Source: Promineifilum sp.
GTDB taxonomy: Bacteria > Chloroflexota > Anaerolineae > Promineifilales > Promineifilaceae
Length of the DNA: 53,810 nucleotides
Direction: 5' to 3'
Assembly: GCA_019454405.1 (NCBI GenBank)
Contig: JACFOH010000012.1
Location: forward strand, 1 to 53,810
Of the stretch, positions 1 to 7,860 are shown piece by piece (position 1 is the first letter of the stretch; every line of letters begins with the position of its first letter). Both the position numbers and the translations under genes were made by a program. The notes under the pieces are model-generated. The model saw only the letters and a program-made list of their open reading frames with translations, ran no database searches and was not told the DNA's origin.

Positions 1-8
1 ACCATTTA

Positions 9-86
9 TGAGGCAATGGCCCACGCCAGGGTAACGTTTTATTTTGAGGCAATACAGGTAGCATCGCCTCATCACGACTCGCCTCA
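9..86. repeat. short TGAGGC/GCCTCA repeats at the left edge
   Basis: A nine-base direct repeat TGAGGCAAT occurs twice with a 36-base offset. It is followed by two copies of the inverse core GCCTCA, the last touching the stop codon of the first minus-strand gene. The second repeat copy and the first inverse copy can pair into a short imperfect hairpin. No T-run follows on the side that would make it a terminator for the minus-strand gene, so its role is open. Confidence 0.3.
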
Positions 87-2249
87 ATCCGGCTCGAGAT
101 AGTTCACCACCAACTCGGTCGTATCGGAGATGATCGCTTGCGGCCGATAGAAATAGCTGCCCTCCAGGCGCTCGCGGGTCAGAACCACCCGTTCCGCCCG
201 GTAGGGGATCCCCTCCGCGTCCAGCCAGCCGGTATCGCCGATCCAGACGACGGCTCGGCCTTCGTCTTGCCAGGCTTTAATCGCGCCAACGAGCGCAGGC
301 CCAACGGATCCCGGCGGGCGACGCAGGGCGAAAGCATCGCGGCCGTAGATGAACTTGAGCGGCGTGCCCCATATATCGCCTTGTCCCACGACCGCCTGAT
401 CGTTGAACAGGAGCACAGCGTTGGAAGGTATATCCGCAGCCAGAGCATCAACCTGCTCGACCAGGCCGCGGTTATCGACCTGAGACACCAGCCCGCGAGC
501 TGACCAGCCTAGCCCGGCTAACCAGGCCACAGCTAATCCCGTCATGAGCACCGGACCGATCGGCCAGGGGATCACGACTCGCCGTTGACCAAGCGACAGC
601 GACCATCCTGCGCGCGAGAATCGCCGGCGGCCAATCAAATACGCCCCCGCCAGGATGAAAAACGGCACGACAACGGGCACATAGCGTCGCATGACATAGA
701 CGTGGTGCGGGTTGGCGCTGATATTCCATAAATACACAACCGCGAAGAGCCACCCCAGCGCGGGCAACAAAACCGTTCGACGCTCAACCCGCCACACCAG
801 CAGGCAGCCCCCCAGCACACCCAGCCACACGCCCAGCGGAGACAGATACCAGCCCAGGCGGAGCCAGTTCTCATAGTTCGTCACCGGGATTTCACCGCCG
901 CTGAAAGCATCTGGTCGGGCCAGGGCCGCGCCCGATGCAGGCCGGAGGAACCAGCCATAAAGAGCATAGAGCAGCAGTAAAACGATCACCGCGGCGAGAA
1001 ACGGCCGCCTGAGGCTCTCGGGGGCGCGTAGCCGGCCGGGATGGCGAGCCAGCCACCACAAGGCAGCCACAGCCAGAATTATCAGCAATACTAATAGCGG
1101 CCAGGCGCGTTGCAACAACATGACGCCATAACCCACCGTGCCGTAGAAATAAGGGGCACTCAAGAAGTGGCCGTGCAGCAGGGAATGAATGACCAGCGCC
1201 ACGAACGGCACAGCAAACCAGGAGTCAGTCCGTCGCCAGCCCACAGCCCAGCGCCATACGAGCAGGATCGAGAAGAGGGGCAGCATGACCAGGTTGTCGA
1301 TGCGCACCAGGAAAGCCATGCCAAAAGCGCACCCGGCCACAAACGCCCACAGGGCAGAAGGCTTGCGCTCGCCCAGCCAGCGCGACGCGCCCCATAGTCC
1401 GGTCCATAACAGGAATTGGGTCAGGGCCTCGCTGGTTGGATAGCGACCGAACCACACCTGCAATCCTGTGATGCTCAAAGCCAGCAACGTCAACGCCCCG
1501 ACGATTGGCCCGCCCACGTCGTGCGCGGTCAAATAAACGGCCAGCGTGGCCAGCAACATCCATAAACCGACGAGTAATAGCTCGGCCCGTATACCTGTCT
1601 CGCCCCCACCCGCGGCGTCGAAGACAGCCGCCTGTAACACCGGGTGTAGTGGGTAGAACTGCGGCGTCAGACGACCGTCGGCCACGTCGGTAATATAAAA
1701 ACCGGGGAGCAAATAAGACGACGCACCCGTCGCATCGGGCACGGAGCGCGAGACGGCCGCCTGCAATTCGACCGGCAGCGCGGCAAAAGTCTCATCCGCG
1801 ATCCGGAAGCCGCCGTGAGTGGCGATCTCTGCGCCAAGGCTGACATAAACTCCGGCATCGGCCCCGCCGTAGATATACTCATGCGGCCGGAAGAAGAGCC
1901 ATACGGCAGCGACCAGCCACACGGCCAGCAGCGCCCATTCCCACACCGACCAACGCGATTCACCTTCATTGACGTCGGTTGGCCTTGGCCGGTCGCCGGA
2001 CAGATATAATCGGAGAAACAACGCCCCACTCACAATGACCAGCACAACTACCAGACGTCCATAGCTGAACCAGCCGCACTCGGCCAGCAGCAAGCCCAGC
2101 CAACCGGCCAGCATTACACCCAACGTCAACGCCGCGAACCCCAAGGCCGGATTCCAACGCGCCCGGCGGGGCAGGAAATTCGACACCAATAACCCGCCCG
2201 AGAGGAGTGTCAAGAGCGCAAGTAGCGACAGGTTAATCCAACTATTCAC
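84..2249 (-). CDS. GT-C family membrane glycosyltransferase (ArnT/PMT-like)
   Basis: A 721-residue polytopic membrane protein. Roughly a dozen hydrophobic segments run from residue 5 to about 590, followed by a soluble C-terminal domain of about 130 residues. After the third or fourth hydrophobic segment there is an acidic first-loop signature, GGADAGVYVS (Asp131). This matches the catalytic-loop aspartate of GT-C enzymes, which move a sugar from a polyprenyl-phosphate donor to an acceptor on the outer face of the membrane. The donor and acceptor cannot be told from sequence. Its start overlaps the end of the upstream GT4 gene by eight bases, so the two are probably co-transcribed and translationally coupled. 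The family-level call is good; a specific substrate is not supported. Confidence 0.75.
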   Translation of the reverse strand: MNSWINLSLLALLTLLSGGLLVSNFLPRRARWNPALGFAALTLGVMLAGWLGLLLAECGWFSYGRLVVVLVIVSGALFLRLYLSGDRPRPTDVNEGESRWSVWEWALLAVWLVAAVWLFFRPHEYIYGGADAGVYVSLGAEIATHGGFRIADETFAALPVELQAAVSRSVPDATGASSYLLPGFYITDVADGRLTPQFYPLHPVLQAAVFDAAGGGETGIRAELLLVGLWMLLATLAVYLTAHDVGGPIVGALTLLALSITGLQVWFGRYPTSEALTQFLLWTGLWGASRWLGERKPSALWAFVAGCAFGMAFLVRIDNLVMLPLFSILLVWRWAVGWRRTDSWFAVPFVALVIHSLLHGHFLSAPYFYGTVGYGVMLLQRAWPLLVLLIILAVAALWWLARHPGRLRAPESLRRPFLAAVIVLLLLYALYGWFLRPASGAALARPDAFSGGEIPVTNYENWLRLGWYLSPLGVWLGVLGGCLLVWRVERRTVLLPALGWLFAVVYLWNISANPHHVYVMRRYVPVVVPFFILAGAYLIGRRRFSRAGWSLSLGQRRVVIPWPIGPVLMTGLAVAWLAGLGWSARGLVSQVDNRGLVEQVDALAADIPSNAVLLFNDQAVVGQGDIWGTPLKFIYGRDAFALRRPPGSVGPALVGAIKAWQDEGRAVVWIGDTGWLDAEGIPYRAERVVLTRERLEGSYFYRPQAIISDTTELVVNYLEPD

Positions 2250-3807
2250 GCGCGATCGACTCTACTATCGTGTGCAGAAAATCATTATAGGCGCGGGCGA
2301 CGTGTTCCGGCTGACAGTTACGACGCACATAATCCAGCCCGGCCGCGCCCATTGCCCGACGCTCGCCAGCCGAGACAGCCAAGCGTTCCATCGTCGCCTG
2401 CAACGCATCAACGTCGCCCGGCGGCGTCTTCATCGCCGCCTCGCCCGGCAGTTCGCTATACCAACCATGGTCAAAAACAACAAGCGGCCGGGCCGCAGCC
2501 ATAGCTCGCAGGGCGACGGCCGAAGTCTCACCTACGGTCGGCTGCCGCAGGTTGACCACCACATCGGCCGTATGAATCCAGTCGACAAACTCGGCCAGAT
2601 CGGCCACGAATCCAACCTGATGCACGGCGTCCTCCAGCTCGTAGGCGGCGATAAGGGCAGACAGGTCGACATCTGGCCGCACCTCACCCACCAATAAATA
2701 ATGCACATCGGGATTATTCCGGCGCGCCCGCTGCAACGCCTGGAGGGCCAGATCAATCCCCTTCTCAGCTGTGATCTGCCCGAAGCTGCCGAACAGCACC
2801 GCATCATCGGGCAACGCCAGACGGTCGCGCAAGCTATGGCCGGAGTGAGCCTCGACCAACGCCGGGACGATCGCCAGGGGCAGGTCCGGTCGTTGTGCCA
2901 ACGCACGTTCAGCGGCAAACCGGCTATGAACGATCAGCCCCAGCGAAGCATCGAGCAGTCGCTTGTTCAACGGCTGGTCGAACAAGGGCGCCTCAGCCCG
3001 ACCTTCGTGAATGGCGCGCGCCAGGCGCCGGCCGCCATCGTCCAGAGAGTAAGCCATCTCGCGGCCGTATCCCACCCAATCGCCGCGTCCCGTCGTATGG
3101 TGGCGCACGAAGTGGTGCAAAAAATAGTCGTGAAGCACGACCACGCCGGGATAGCGCAACAGCATGTCGTACATCGTCTCATGCAGGGCGTTGTTACCCA
3201 TCTGGTAGAGCGACAAGTCGAAATTTCCACGCCGGCGCGGGTAATCGCCGATGGGTTCAACCGGCAAGCCGGACGATTGGATCACCGCCGAGTCATCCAC
3301 AAAAAGCGTGATGTCCGCCAATTCAGCCAAACAGGACAACAACACGACGCTATAGTCGGCGATGCCGCTGCGGTCGGGTGGCAACGGGCTGAAGTAGGCG
3401 ATCCGCAGGCGGCGAGGTGTGGGAGTAGGCAGCGACCGCCCGACGAGCCGATCACCCTGCACGACGGCCGCCCGCGCCTCCAGCGTGCCGATATTATTGA
3501 TGAGGCGCATCGTCTCTCGATCCTGATCGATAAGGCCCAAATCCAGCTCGAGCAGGCCCGGCGGCCGCTCCAGCCAGTCGACCAACGCCCGGTTGAAACC
3601 GGCTTGTTGCTCTACCAGCGGTCGCATATGTCGTCGGGCGGCCGCGCCGTTCCAGGCCTCGCGCAGACGCGCGAAGAACCCCTCGGTCGGGGGGCTATCG
3701 CTTGCAGGCTCCAACTCATCGGAGGCCGCCAGCCGGCGTAAGTTTGCCGCCTGGTCATCGCGATACGGTTCCCTGTAGCGCAGGTCGTCGTTCATCGGTG
3801 GCTTCAC
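2242..3807 (-). CDS. GT4-type glycosyltransferase
   Basis: A 521-residue cytoplasmic protein with a GT-B fold. The N-terminal Rossmann half begins near residue 130 with RIAYFSPLPPDRSGIADYS, the glycine-containing acceptor-side loop typical of GT4. The C-terminal half has the donor-side pattern GSFGQITAEKGIDLALQALQ, then EVRPD and a late E-x7-E-like region (GETSAVALRAMAAARPLV) that holds the nucleotide-sugar. The first 130 residues are an extension rich in charged residues and are not recognised. The listed start is GTG; an in-frame ATG lies four codons later (3795) and neither has a strong ribosome-binding site. It precedes the GT-C gene in one operon, which suggests that both act on the same glycoconjugate. 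Confidence 0.8.
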   Translation of the reverse strand: MKPPMNDDLRYREPYRDDQAANLRRLAASDELEPASDSPPTEGFFARLREAWNGAAARRHMRPLVEQQAGFNRALVDWLERPPGLLELDLGLIDQDRETMRLINNIGTLEARAAVVQGDRLVGRSLPTPTPRRLRIAYFSPLPPDRSGIADYSVVLLSCLAELADITLFVDDSAVIQSSGLPVEPIGDYPRRRGNFDLSLYQMGNNALHETMYDMLLRYPGVVVLHDYFLHHFVRHHTTGRGDWVGYGREMAYSLDDGGRRLARAIHEGRAEAPLFDQPLNKRLLDASLGLIVHSRFAAERALAQRPDLPLAIVPALVEAHSGHSLRDRLALPDDAVLFGSFGQITAEKGIDLALQALQRARRNNPDVHYLLVGEVRPDVDLSALIAAYELEDAVHQVGFVADLAEFVDWIHTADVVVNLRQPTVGETSAVALRAMAAARPLVVFDHGWYSELPGEAAMKTPPGDVDALQATMERLAVSAGERRAMGAAGLDYVRRNCQPEHVARAYNDFLHTIVESIARE

Positions 3808-3819
3808 AGGTGGGCGTGA

Positions 3820-5598
3820 TCAATCATGCCAGGGAATCGGCGGCACAAAGGCGCGGACGGCATACGGCCCGGCGGCCAGGTCATCGAAGTAATCACGGTT
3901 TCGCAGCTCCGTATAGGAGAAGATAGCATGCCCGACCGTACCTAATTGGCGAGCGGCGTCAATCTTGGCATTAATTTGATCGAATGAATCGAAGCTAGCG
4001 CCGCCGATGCCAGGGATAACGTACCGCCCGGCGCTGTTTTCCTGGAAGTCGCGGGTCAAGGTCTTCCACCTATCAAGAGGGAATGTGTTTGGATTGCCGG
4101 AATAGATCATCGGCATGATCGCGTCGATATAGCCACCCGCCATCCATCCCTGCGAGTCCTGGTAGTAGTCGTAGTAACCCTGACTATAACCAATCCAGCC
4201 CCATCGATTCTTGTAAGTGTGCCAGACGGCGGCCGACAGCCAGACATCGCGTCGAGCGGGAACGATCACTCGTTGATAAAGGTCGCGCACCATCGTATTG
4301 ACCTGTTCGCGTTGCCAATTCTCATAGGCCTGATTGCCGCCGGTGAAGCAATCGCCGCCGTAAGCCGCCCGGCTGACTGGGTCGCATGACGTCGTACGAC
4401 CTGCGTAACGTACCCGGTCCAGGTGAATGCCGTCGATGTCGTAGCGGTTGACCAGATCGGCCACCACCTGCCTCATATGCTCGCGATATCCGGCCGAGGC
4501 AGGGGTAGCGTAGAAATACCCGTCACTACCACTACAGACGATTTGGCCGGTATCTTTCTGCCATTGCAGGCCGTTGAGCTTGCCGCCCGTCGTCCCGTGG
4601 GCGTCGCGCAATAAATAATAAGGCGGCCGTGGACTGACGTTCTCCGGCGGCGAGCTGGGGCAGCTATCCCAAACAGGATAGACATTGACATAAGCATGAA
4701 GCTGAAGGCCACGCTGGTGGGCACGCTCGACGACGTAAGCCAGCGGATCCCAATACGGGTTAGGCGGCTTCCCAAACTCGCCACTGGCCCGCCTGGCCCA
4801 CGGCTCCAGGCCTGACGGATAGTAAGCATCCCCCGCCGCCCTCACCTGAAACATCAGAGCGTTGAACCCCGCGCCGGCGGCATTATCGATGATCTCATCG
4901 ATCTTTTGCCGGGTCGCCCCGCTGCTCGTTGTCCAATCAAAACGCGTCACCCACAGGCCGCGAAACTCCACCATGCCCGGCAAGTCGGCTATTTTATAGA
5001 CCTCCAGGAAAGCAAGCTTGTTGTTATCTGCCTTGGGGCCGCTGCGAATCGTCAGGCGGCCGTCGGTTACGGCGACGGTCGTCGCCAGCCCACTGACAAA
5101 CCGCCGGTCCGCGGACGGCGCGCCATCCACCAGCGTCCGTCCCTCGATGAGGGTATGCATATAGCCGTCGTAGAAATCAGGATCTCCGGCGACGGCGTAG
5201 ACATCATAAATACCCGGCGGCAAAGCGATCTCCCATATCGCGTCGGGGTTCTCCTCCTTCTGCAGGTGGATGAGCGTGTTGAATCGCTGATCAGGCGCCC
5301 ATGGCGAATGTCGCTGGCGAGTAGCGGAGCTGGTATCGGCGTTCCAGCCATAGGAAAAGCCATTGCCGCGGTCGGTGAACGTCGCGCCAGAATCGGGAAA
5401 ATAGCCGGGCGGGATATCCGCGCCAAAGGGTTGAAAATTAATCTTCACGACGGGTGTGCCGGTGGATACTGGCCCGCGCAAGGCCACCGGAAAGTAACTC
5501 CGATAAGTGGCAGCCTGAGTGACGGCGCTCCGGGCCGCCCCGGCCAGGACCGTGATGGCAATCGATAACAACAGGAGGCCTGCATTTCGGACGTTCAT
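3820..5598 (-). CDS. secreted GHL10-type glycoside hydrolase with N-terminal malectin-like domain
   Basis: A 592-residue exported protein. Residues 1-30 form a signal peptide, followed by the motif YRSYFPVALRG. A beta-rich malectin/CBM-like domain covers about 50-200 (VKINFQPFGADIPPGYFPD, then IWEIALPPGIYDVYAVAGDP). The remaining part is a TIM-barrel of the GHL10/DUF187 type, beginning VEFRGLWVTRFDW and containing the strands LHAYVNVYPVWD, YDIDGIHLDRVRY and YIDAIMPMIYSGNP. Relatives hydrolyse peptidoglycan-like or exopolysaccharide glycans, but the substrate here is unknown. Twelve bases separate it from the downstream GT4 gene, so it heads that glycan operon. The 5' region carries only a poor -10 match just before the ATG. 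Confidence 0.85.
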   Translation of the reverse strand: MNVRNAGLLLLSIAITVLAGAARSAVTQAATYRSYFPVALRGPVSTGTPVVKINFQPFGADIPPGYFPDSGATFTDRGNGFSYGWNADTSSATRQRHSPWAPDQRFNTLIHLQKEENPDAIWEIALPPGIYDVYAVAGDPDFYDGYMHTLIEGRTLVDGAPSADRRFVSGLATTVAVTDGRLTIRSGPKADNNKLAFLEVYKIADLPGMVEFRGLWVTRFDWTTSSGATRQKIDEIIDNAAGAGFNALMFQVRAAGDAYYPSGLEPWARRASGEFGKPPNPYWDPLAYVVERAHQRGLQLHAYVNVYPVWDSCPSSPPENVSPRPPYYLLRDAHGTTGGKLNGLQWQKDTGQIVCSGSDGYFYATPASAGYREHMRQVVADLVNRYDIDGIHLDRVRYAGRTTSCDPVSRAAYGGDCFTGGNQAYENWQREQVNTMVRDLYQRVIVPARRDVWLSAAVWHTYKNRWGWIGYSQGYYDYYQDSQGWMAGGYIDAIMPMIYSGNPNTFPLDRWKTLTRDFQENSAGRYVIPGIGGASFDSFDQINAKIDAARQLGTVGHAIFSYTELRNRDYFDDLAAGPYAVRAFVPPIPWHD

Positions 5599-5646
5599 GT
5601 GATTTTATTGTCCCATAAATGGCTCTTTCATCCCACTACGCAGCAA

Positions 5647-5675
5647 TTGACACCCCTCGATGCCACTCCTATACT
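5647..5675 (+). promoter_or_regulatory. near-consensus sigma-70 promoter for cyclase remnant and mutY
   Basis: TTGACA (perfect -35) is followed after exactly 17 bases by TATACT (-10, five of six). The predicted start of transcription is near 5682, giving a leader of about 30 bases that includes the GAGGA ribosome-binding site at 5699-5703. It is the best-scoring promoter seen by eye in the window. Confidence 0.8.
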
Positions 5676-5713
5676 CAACTCAGTCTAATCATTTCAGTGA
5701 GGAAAATCGGACC

Positions 5714-5854
5714 ATGCCTATACGGTTTTACGATATCAGCTGGACCCTGTACCCTGGAATATCTGTCCGGTCGGGGGATACACCCTTCGAGACACGCCCG
5801 AACGACAGTCTGGCCGGCGGCGATACGGCCAATGCGCCCAACCTGTCATTATGA
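5714..5854 (+). pseudogene. truncated kynurenine-formamidase/cyclase family gene (N-terminal remnant)
   Basis: A 46-codon reading frame starting at ATG 5714 behind a good GAGGA ribosome-binding site. The peptide carries RFYDISWTLYPGISV, then SGDTPFE and GDTANAPNLSL. This matches the start of cyclase-family (KynB-like) hydrolases, which have DIS...PGDTPF...N...L and then the metal-binding HTGTHxD motif. Here the frame stops just before where that motif should be, so no metal site and no enzyme activity remain; intact members have about 210 residues. Its TGA stop overlaps the mutY start (ATGA). It therefore now looks like a translated leader of mutY, created by a deletion that joined the two genes. 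The match is from memory of the family motif, not a search. Confidence 0.7.
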
Positions 5855-6990
5855 AAAGCCGCCAACTACCAGCGATCAGCATAGCCCTCCTGGCTTGGTG
5901 GGACGCAGGACACGCCTATTGGCCCTGGCGACGCACTCGCGACGCCTACGCCATATGGGTAGCCGAAGTAATGTTGCAGCAGACGCAGATCGCCACCGTG
6001 ATCCCGTACTACGAACGCTGGATGGCACGCTGGCCGACGGTCGCAGCGCTGGCGGACGCCTCGCTGGACGACGTCCTGAAAATGTGGGAGGGATTGGGCT
6101 ACTACAGTCGGGCACGCAACCTCCACGCCGCAGCCAGCGTTATCATGAGCGACTTCAATGGCCGGCTGCCGCATACCGTCGCCGAGTTGCGAAAATTGCC
6201 CGGCATTGGTCGCTACACCGCTGGGGCCATCGCCTCCATCGCCTTCAACGTACCCACGCCGATCCTCGACGGCAACATCACCCGGATACTCAGCCGCCTG
6301 CACGATATCACCGATGATGTCACTCAGCCGGCCACCCACACCCGGCTGTGGCAATTGGCCGAAGAGAGCGTCCCAGCTAACCGGCCCGGCGATTACAACG
6401 AAGCGCTCATGGAGCTGGGCCAGCGCATCTGCGTTCCAAAAACTCCGCATTGTCACATCTGCCCACTGGCCGCGCGCTGCCAGGCTCGACAGCGAGGAAC
6501 GCAACTGGAGCGGCCGGTTCGGCCACCGCGCAAACGCACGCCCCATTATGACGTCGTGGCTGCGGTCATCTGGCGTGACGGCGTCCCGTCGCCCGACGGC
6601 CGATTCCTGATCGCCCAGAGGCCTCTCGATGGCCTGCTGGGCGGCTTGTGGGAATTCCCCGGCGGCAAGGTGGAGCCGGGCGAGATCATGTCTGAAACCT
6701 TGTGTCGCGAGATTCGTGAGGAACTGACGCTGGCCATCGAGCCAGGCGCCCCCCTGATCGCCATCGACCACGCCTATACTCACTTCCGGATCACTCTCCA
6801 CGCGTTCCATGCCGCCTACATCGAGGGCGAGGCGCAGCATTTGGGCGTAGCCGACCATGCTTGGGTGACGCTCGACGATCTGGATCGGTATGCTTTCGCC
6901 GCGACGGACCGGAAGATCATCGCCGCCCTGCAGAGCGAGATGGCGCAACTTAGTGACGAAACAATCTCCGGCGCATCCCCGGTCGATTGA
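5851..6990 (+). CDS. mutY: A/G-specific adenine glycosylase MutY
   Basis: A 379-residue base-excision repair enzyme that removes adenine mispaired with 8-oxoguanine. The N-terminal HhH-GPD domain has catalytic Glu39 in AEVMLQQTQ, the helix-hairpin-helix LPGIGRYTAG and catalytic Asp140 in LDGNITRIL. The [4Fe-4S] cluster cysteines are Cys194, Cys201, Cys204 and Cys210 (C-x6-C-x2-C-x5-C). The C-terminal part (about 232-360) is a NUDIX-like 8-oxoG recognition domain that keeps a full Nudix box starting at GGKVEPGE (271-292), including REIREEL. Such a complete box is more than many MutY proteins retain. The start overlaps the stop of the truncated cyclase frame. The 3' end overlaps the convergent epimerase gene by 41 bases. 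Confidence 0.96.
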   Translation: MKSRQLPAISIALLAWWDAGHAYWPWRRTRDAYAIWVAEVMLQQTQIATVIPYYERWMARWPTVAALADASLDDVLKMWEGLGYYSRARNLHAAASVIMSDFNGRLPHTVAELRKLPGIGRYTAGAIASIAFNVPTPILDGNITRILSRLHDITDDVTQPATHTRLWQLAEESVPANRPGDYNEALMELGQRICVPKTPHCHICPLAARCQARQRGTQLERPVRPPRKRTPHYDVVAAVIWRDGVPSPDGRFLIAQRPLDGLLGGLWEFPGGKVEPGEIMSETLCREIREELTLAIEPGAPLIAIDHAYTHFRITLHAFHAAYIEGEAQHLGVADHAWVTLDDLDRYAFAATDRKIIAALQSEMAQLSDETISGASPVD

Positions 6991-7813
6991 GGTAAGTGAT
7001 CGTTTCGCTGAAACGCGCCGGGTGGAAGCCAAATAACCGCTGCACTGAATCGAGGCTCGTCAACTCAGGCGCGAAGAAACGGTCGAAAAAGTAACGACTG
7101 ACGGCGGGCCAATACCACCAGCTTAACAGCAGGCGCCTGAGCGGCCGCGCCAATACCATCGGCATCGGCAGCAGAAGCATGCGCTTGCGCGTCACATCGA
7201 GAATAGCGCGGACGAAATCGCGGTAGCTGAGCATCTCATCTCCAGCGACGGACATGATGCGATTCACTCTGTCCGGCTGGTCCAGAAGCTGTATGATGCA
7301 ATGAACATAATCCTCGACCCATAGCGGCTGCATGGGCAATGTTCCCCCGTCCGGTAGCCAGGCGATCGGCCACGACCACAAAGTCAGGCTGAGAACGATC
7401 TCGCTATAGCGATCATCGCGACCAAAAAGCGTCGACGTGCGCAAGATATTGTAGGGGATGCCACTCTGCCGCACCATCCGCTCGACCTCACCCTTGGTCC
7501 GTAGAAGCGCGTGCATCGAGTGGGGGTTGGCGTTCAGGCGACTAGGCAGGATGATCCGGCCGGCTCCCGCCCGCGCGGCTTGATAGAGCAATAGTTCCGT
7601 CCCCGCAATGTCAACCCGCTGCAACAGTCGGTTGCTGCCTCGCGCCTCAGCCCCGGCCAGGTGGATGACCGTATCCACTCCCTCCAGTTCCACGCGTAAT
7701 GCCTGGGGGTCATTGATGCGGCCGCTGTAGGGGCGCCATTCGTAGCCGGCATGGTCGAGCGCCCGCCCGAGGACACGGCCGATGAATCCGGTGGAGCCAG
7801 TGACCAGGATCAT
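6950..7813 (-). CDS. NAD(P)-binding SDR epimerase-like protein
   Basis: A 287-residue Rossmann-fold protein. The nucleotide loop is TGSTGFIG at residues 5-12. The sequence then resembles the atypical SDRs (complex I 39-kDa subunit/NmrA group): short substrate loops, VDTVIHLAGAEA, and a weak active-site region around SMHALLRTKGEVE without a clear YxxxK. Cofactor binding is therefore well supported but catalysis is not. The C-terminal stretch with several hydrophobic segments (about 200-245) could associate with the membrane. It is transcribed divergently from a GT4 gene across only 47 bases, with a -10 box TACAAT seven bases before its ATG. Confidence 0.75.
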   Translation of the reverse strand: MILVTGSTGFIGRVLGRALDHAGYEWRPYSGRINDPQALRVELEGVDTVIHLAGAEARGSNRLLQRVDIAGTELLLYQAARAGAGRIILPSRLNANPHSMHALLRTKGEVERMVRQSGIPYNILRTSTLFGRDDRYSEIVLSLTLWSWPIAWLPDGGTLPMQPLWVEDYVHCIIQLLDQPDRVNRIMSVAGDEMLSYRDFVRAILDVTRKRMLLLPMPMVLARPLRRLLLSWWYWPAVSRYFFDRFFAPELTSLDSVQRLFGFHPARFSETITYLNRPGMRRRLFRH

Positions 7814-7820
7814 GGGCGCA

Positions 7821-7852
7821 ATTGTACAGCGAGCCTCTGCGCTTGCTATAAT
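7821..7852. promoter_or_regulatory. divergent pair of -10 boxes just before both start codons
   Basis: On the plus strand an extended -10 (TGCTATAAT, hexamer 7847-7852) ends eight bases before the ATG at 7861. On the minus strand TACAAT (7826-7821) ends seven bases before the ATG at 7813. Transcription starting at the normal distance would begin at or next to each A of ATG, giving leaderless messages from both genes. Clear -35 boxes are missing. Confidence 0.6.
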
Positions 7853-7860
7853 CGGGCCTC

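Noticed and set aside
2701..3741. A 346-codon plus-strand open frame opposite the GT4 gene
   Set aside because: It has no domain, no ribosome-binding site and the low-complexity composition of an antisense frame in GC-rich DNA; the minus-strand frame is a clear GT4 enzyme.
5866..7032. A 388-codon minus-strand open frame opposite mutY
   Set aside because: mutY has all catalytic and Fe-S residues on the plus strand; the antisense frame shows no family pattern.
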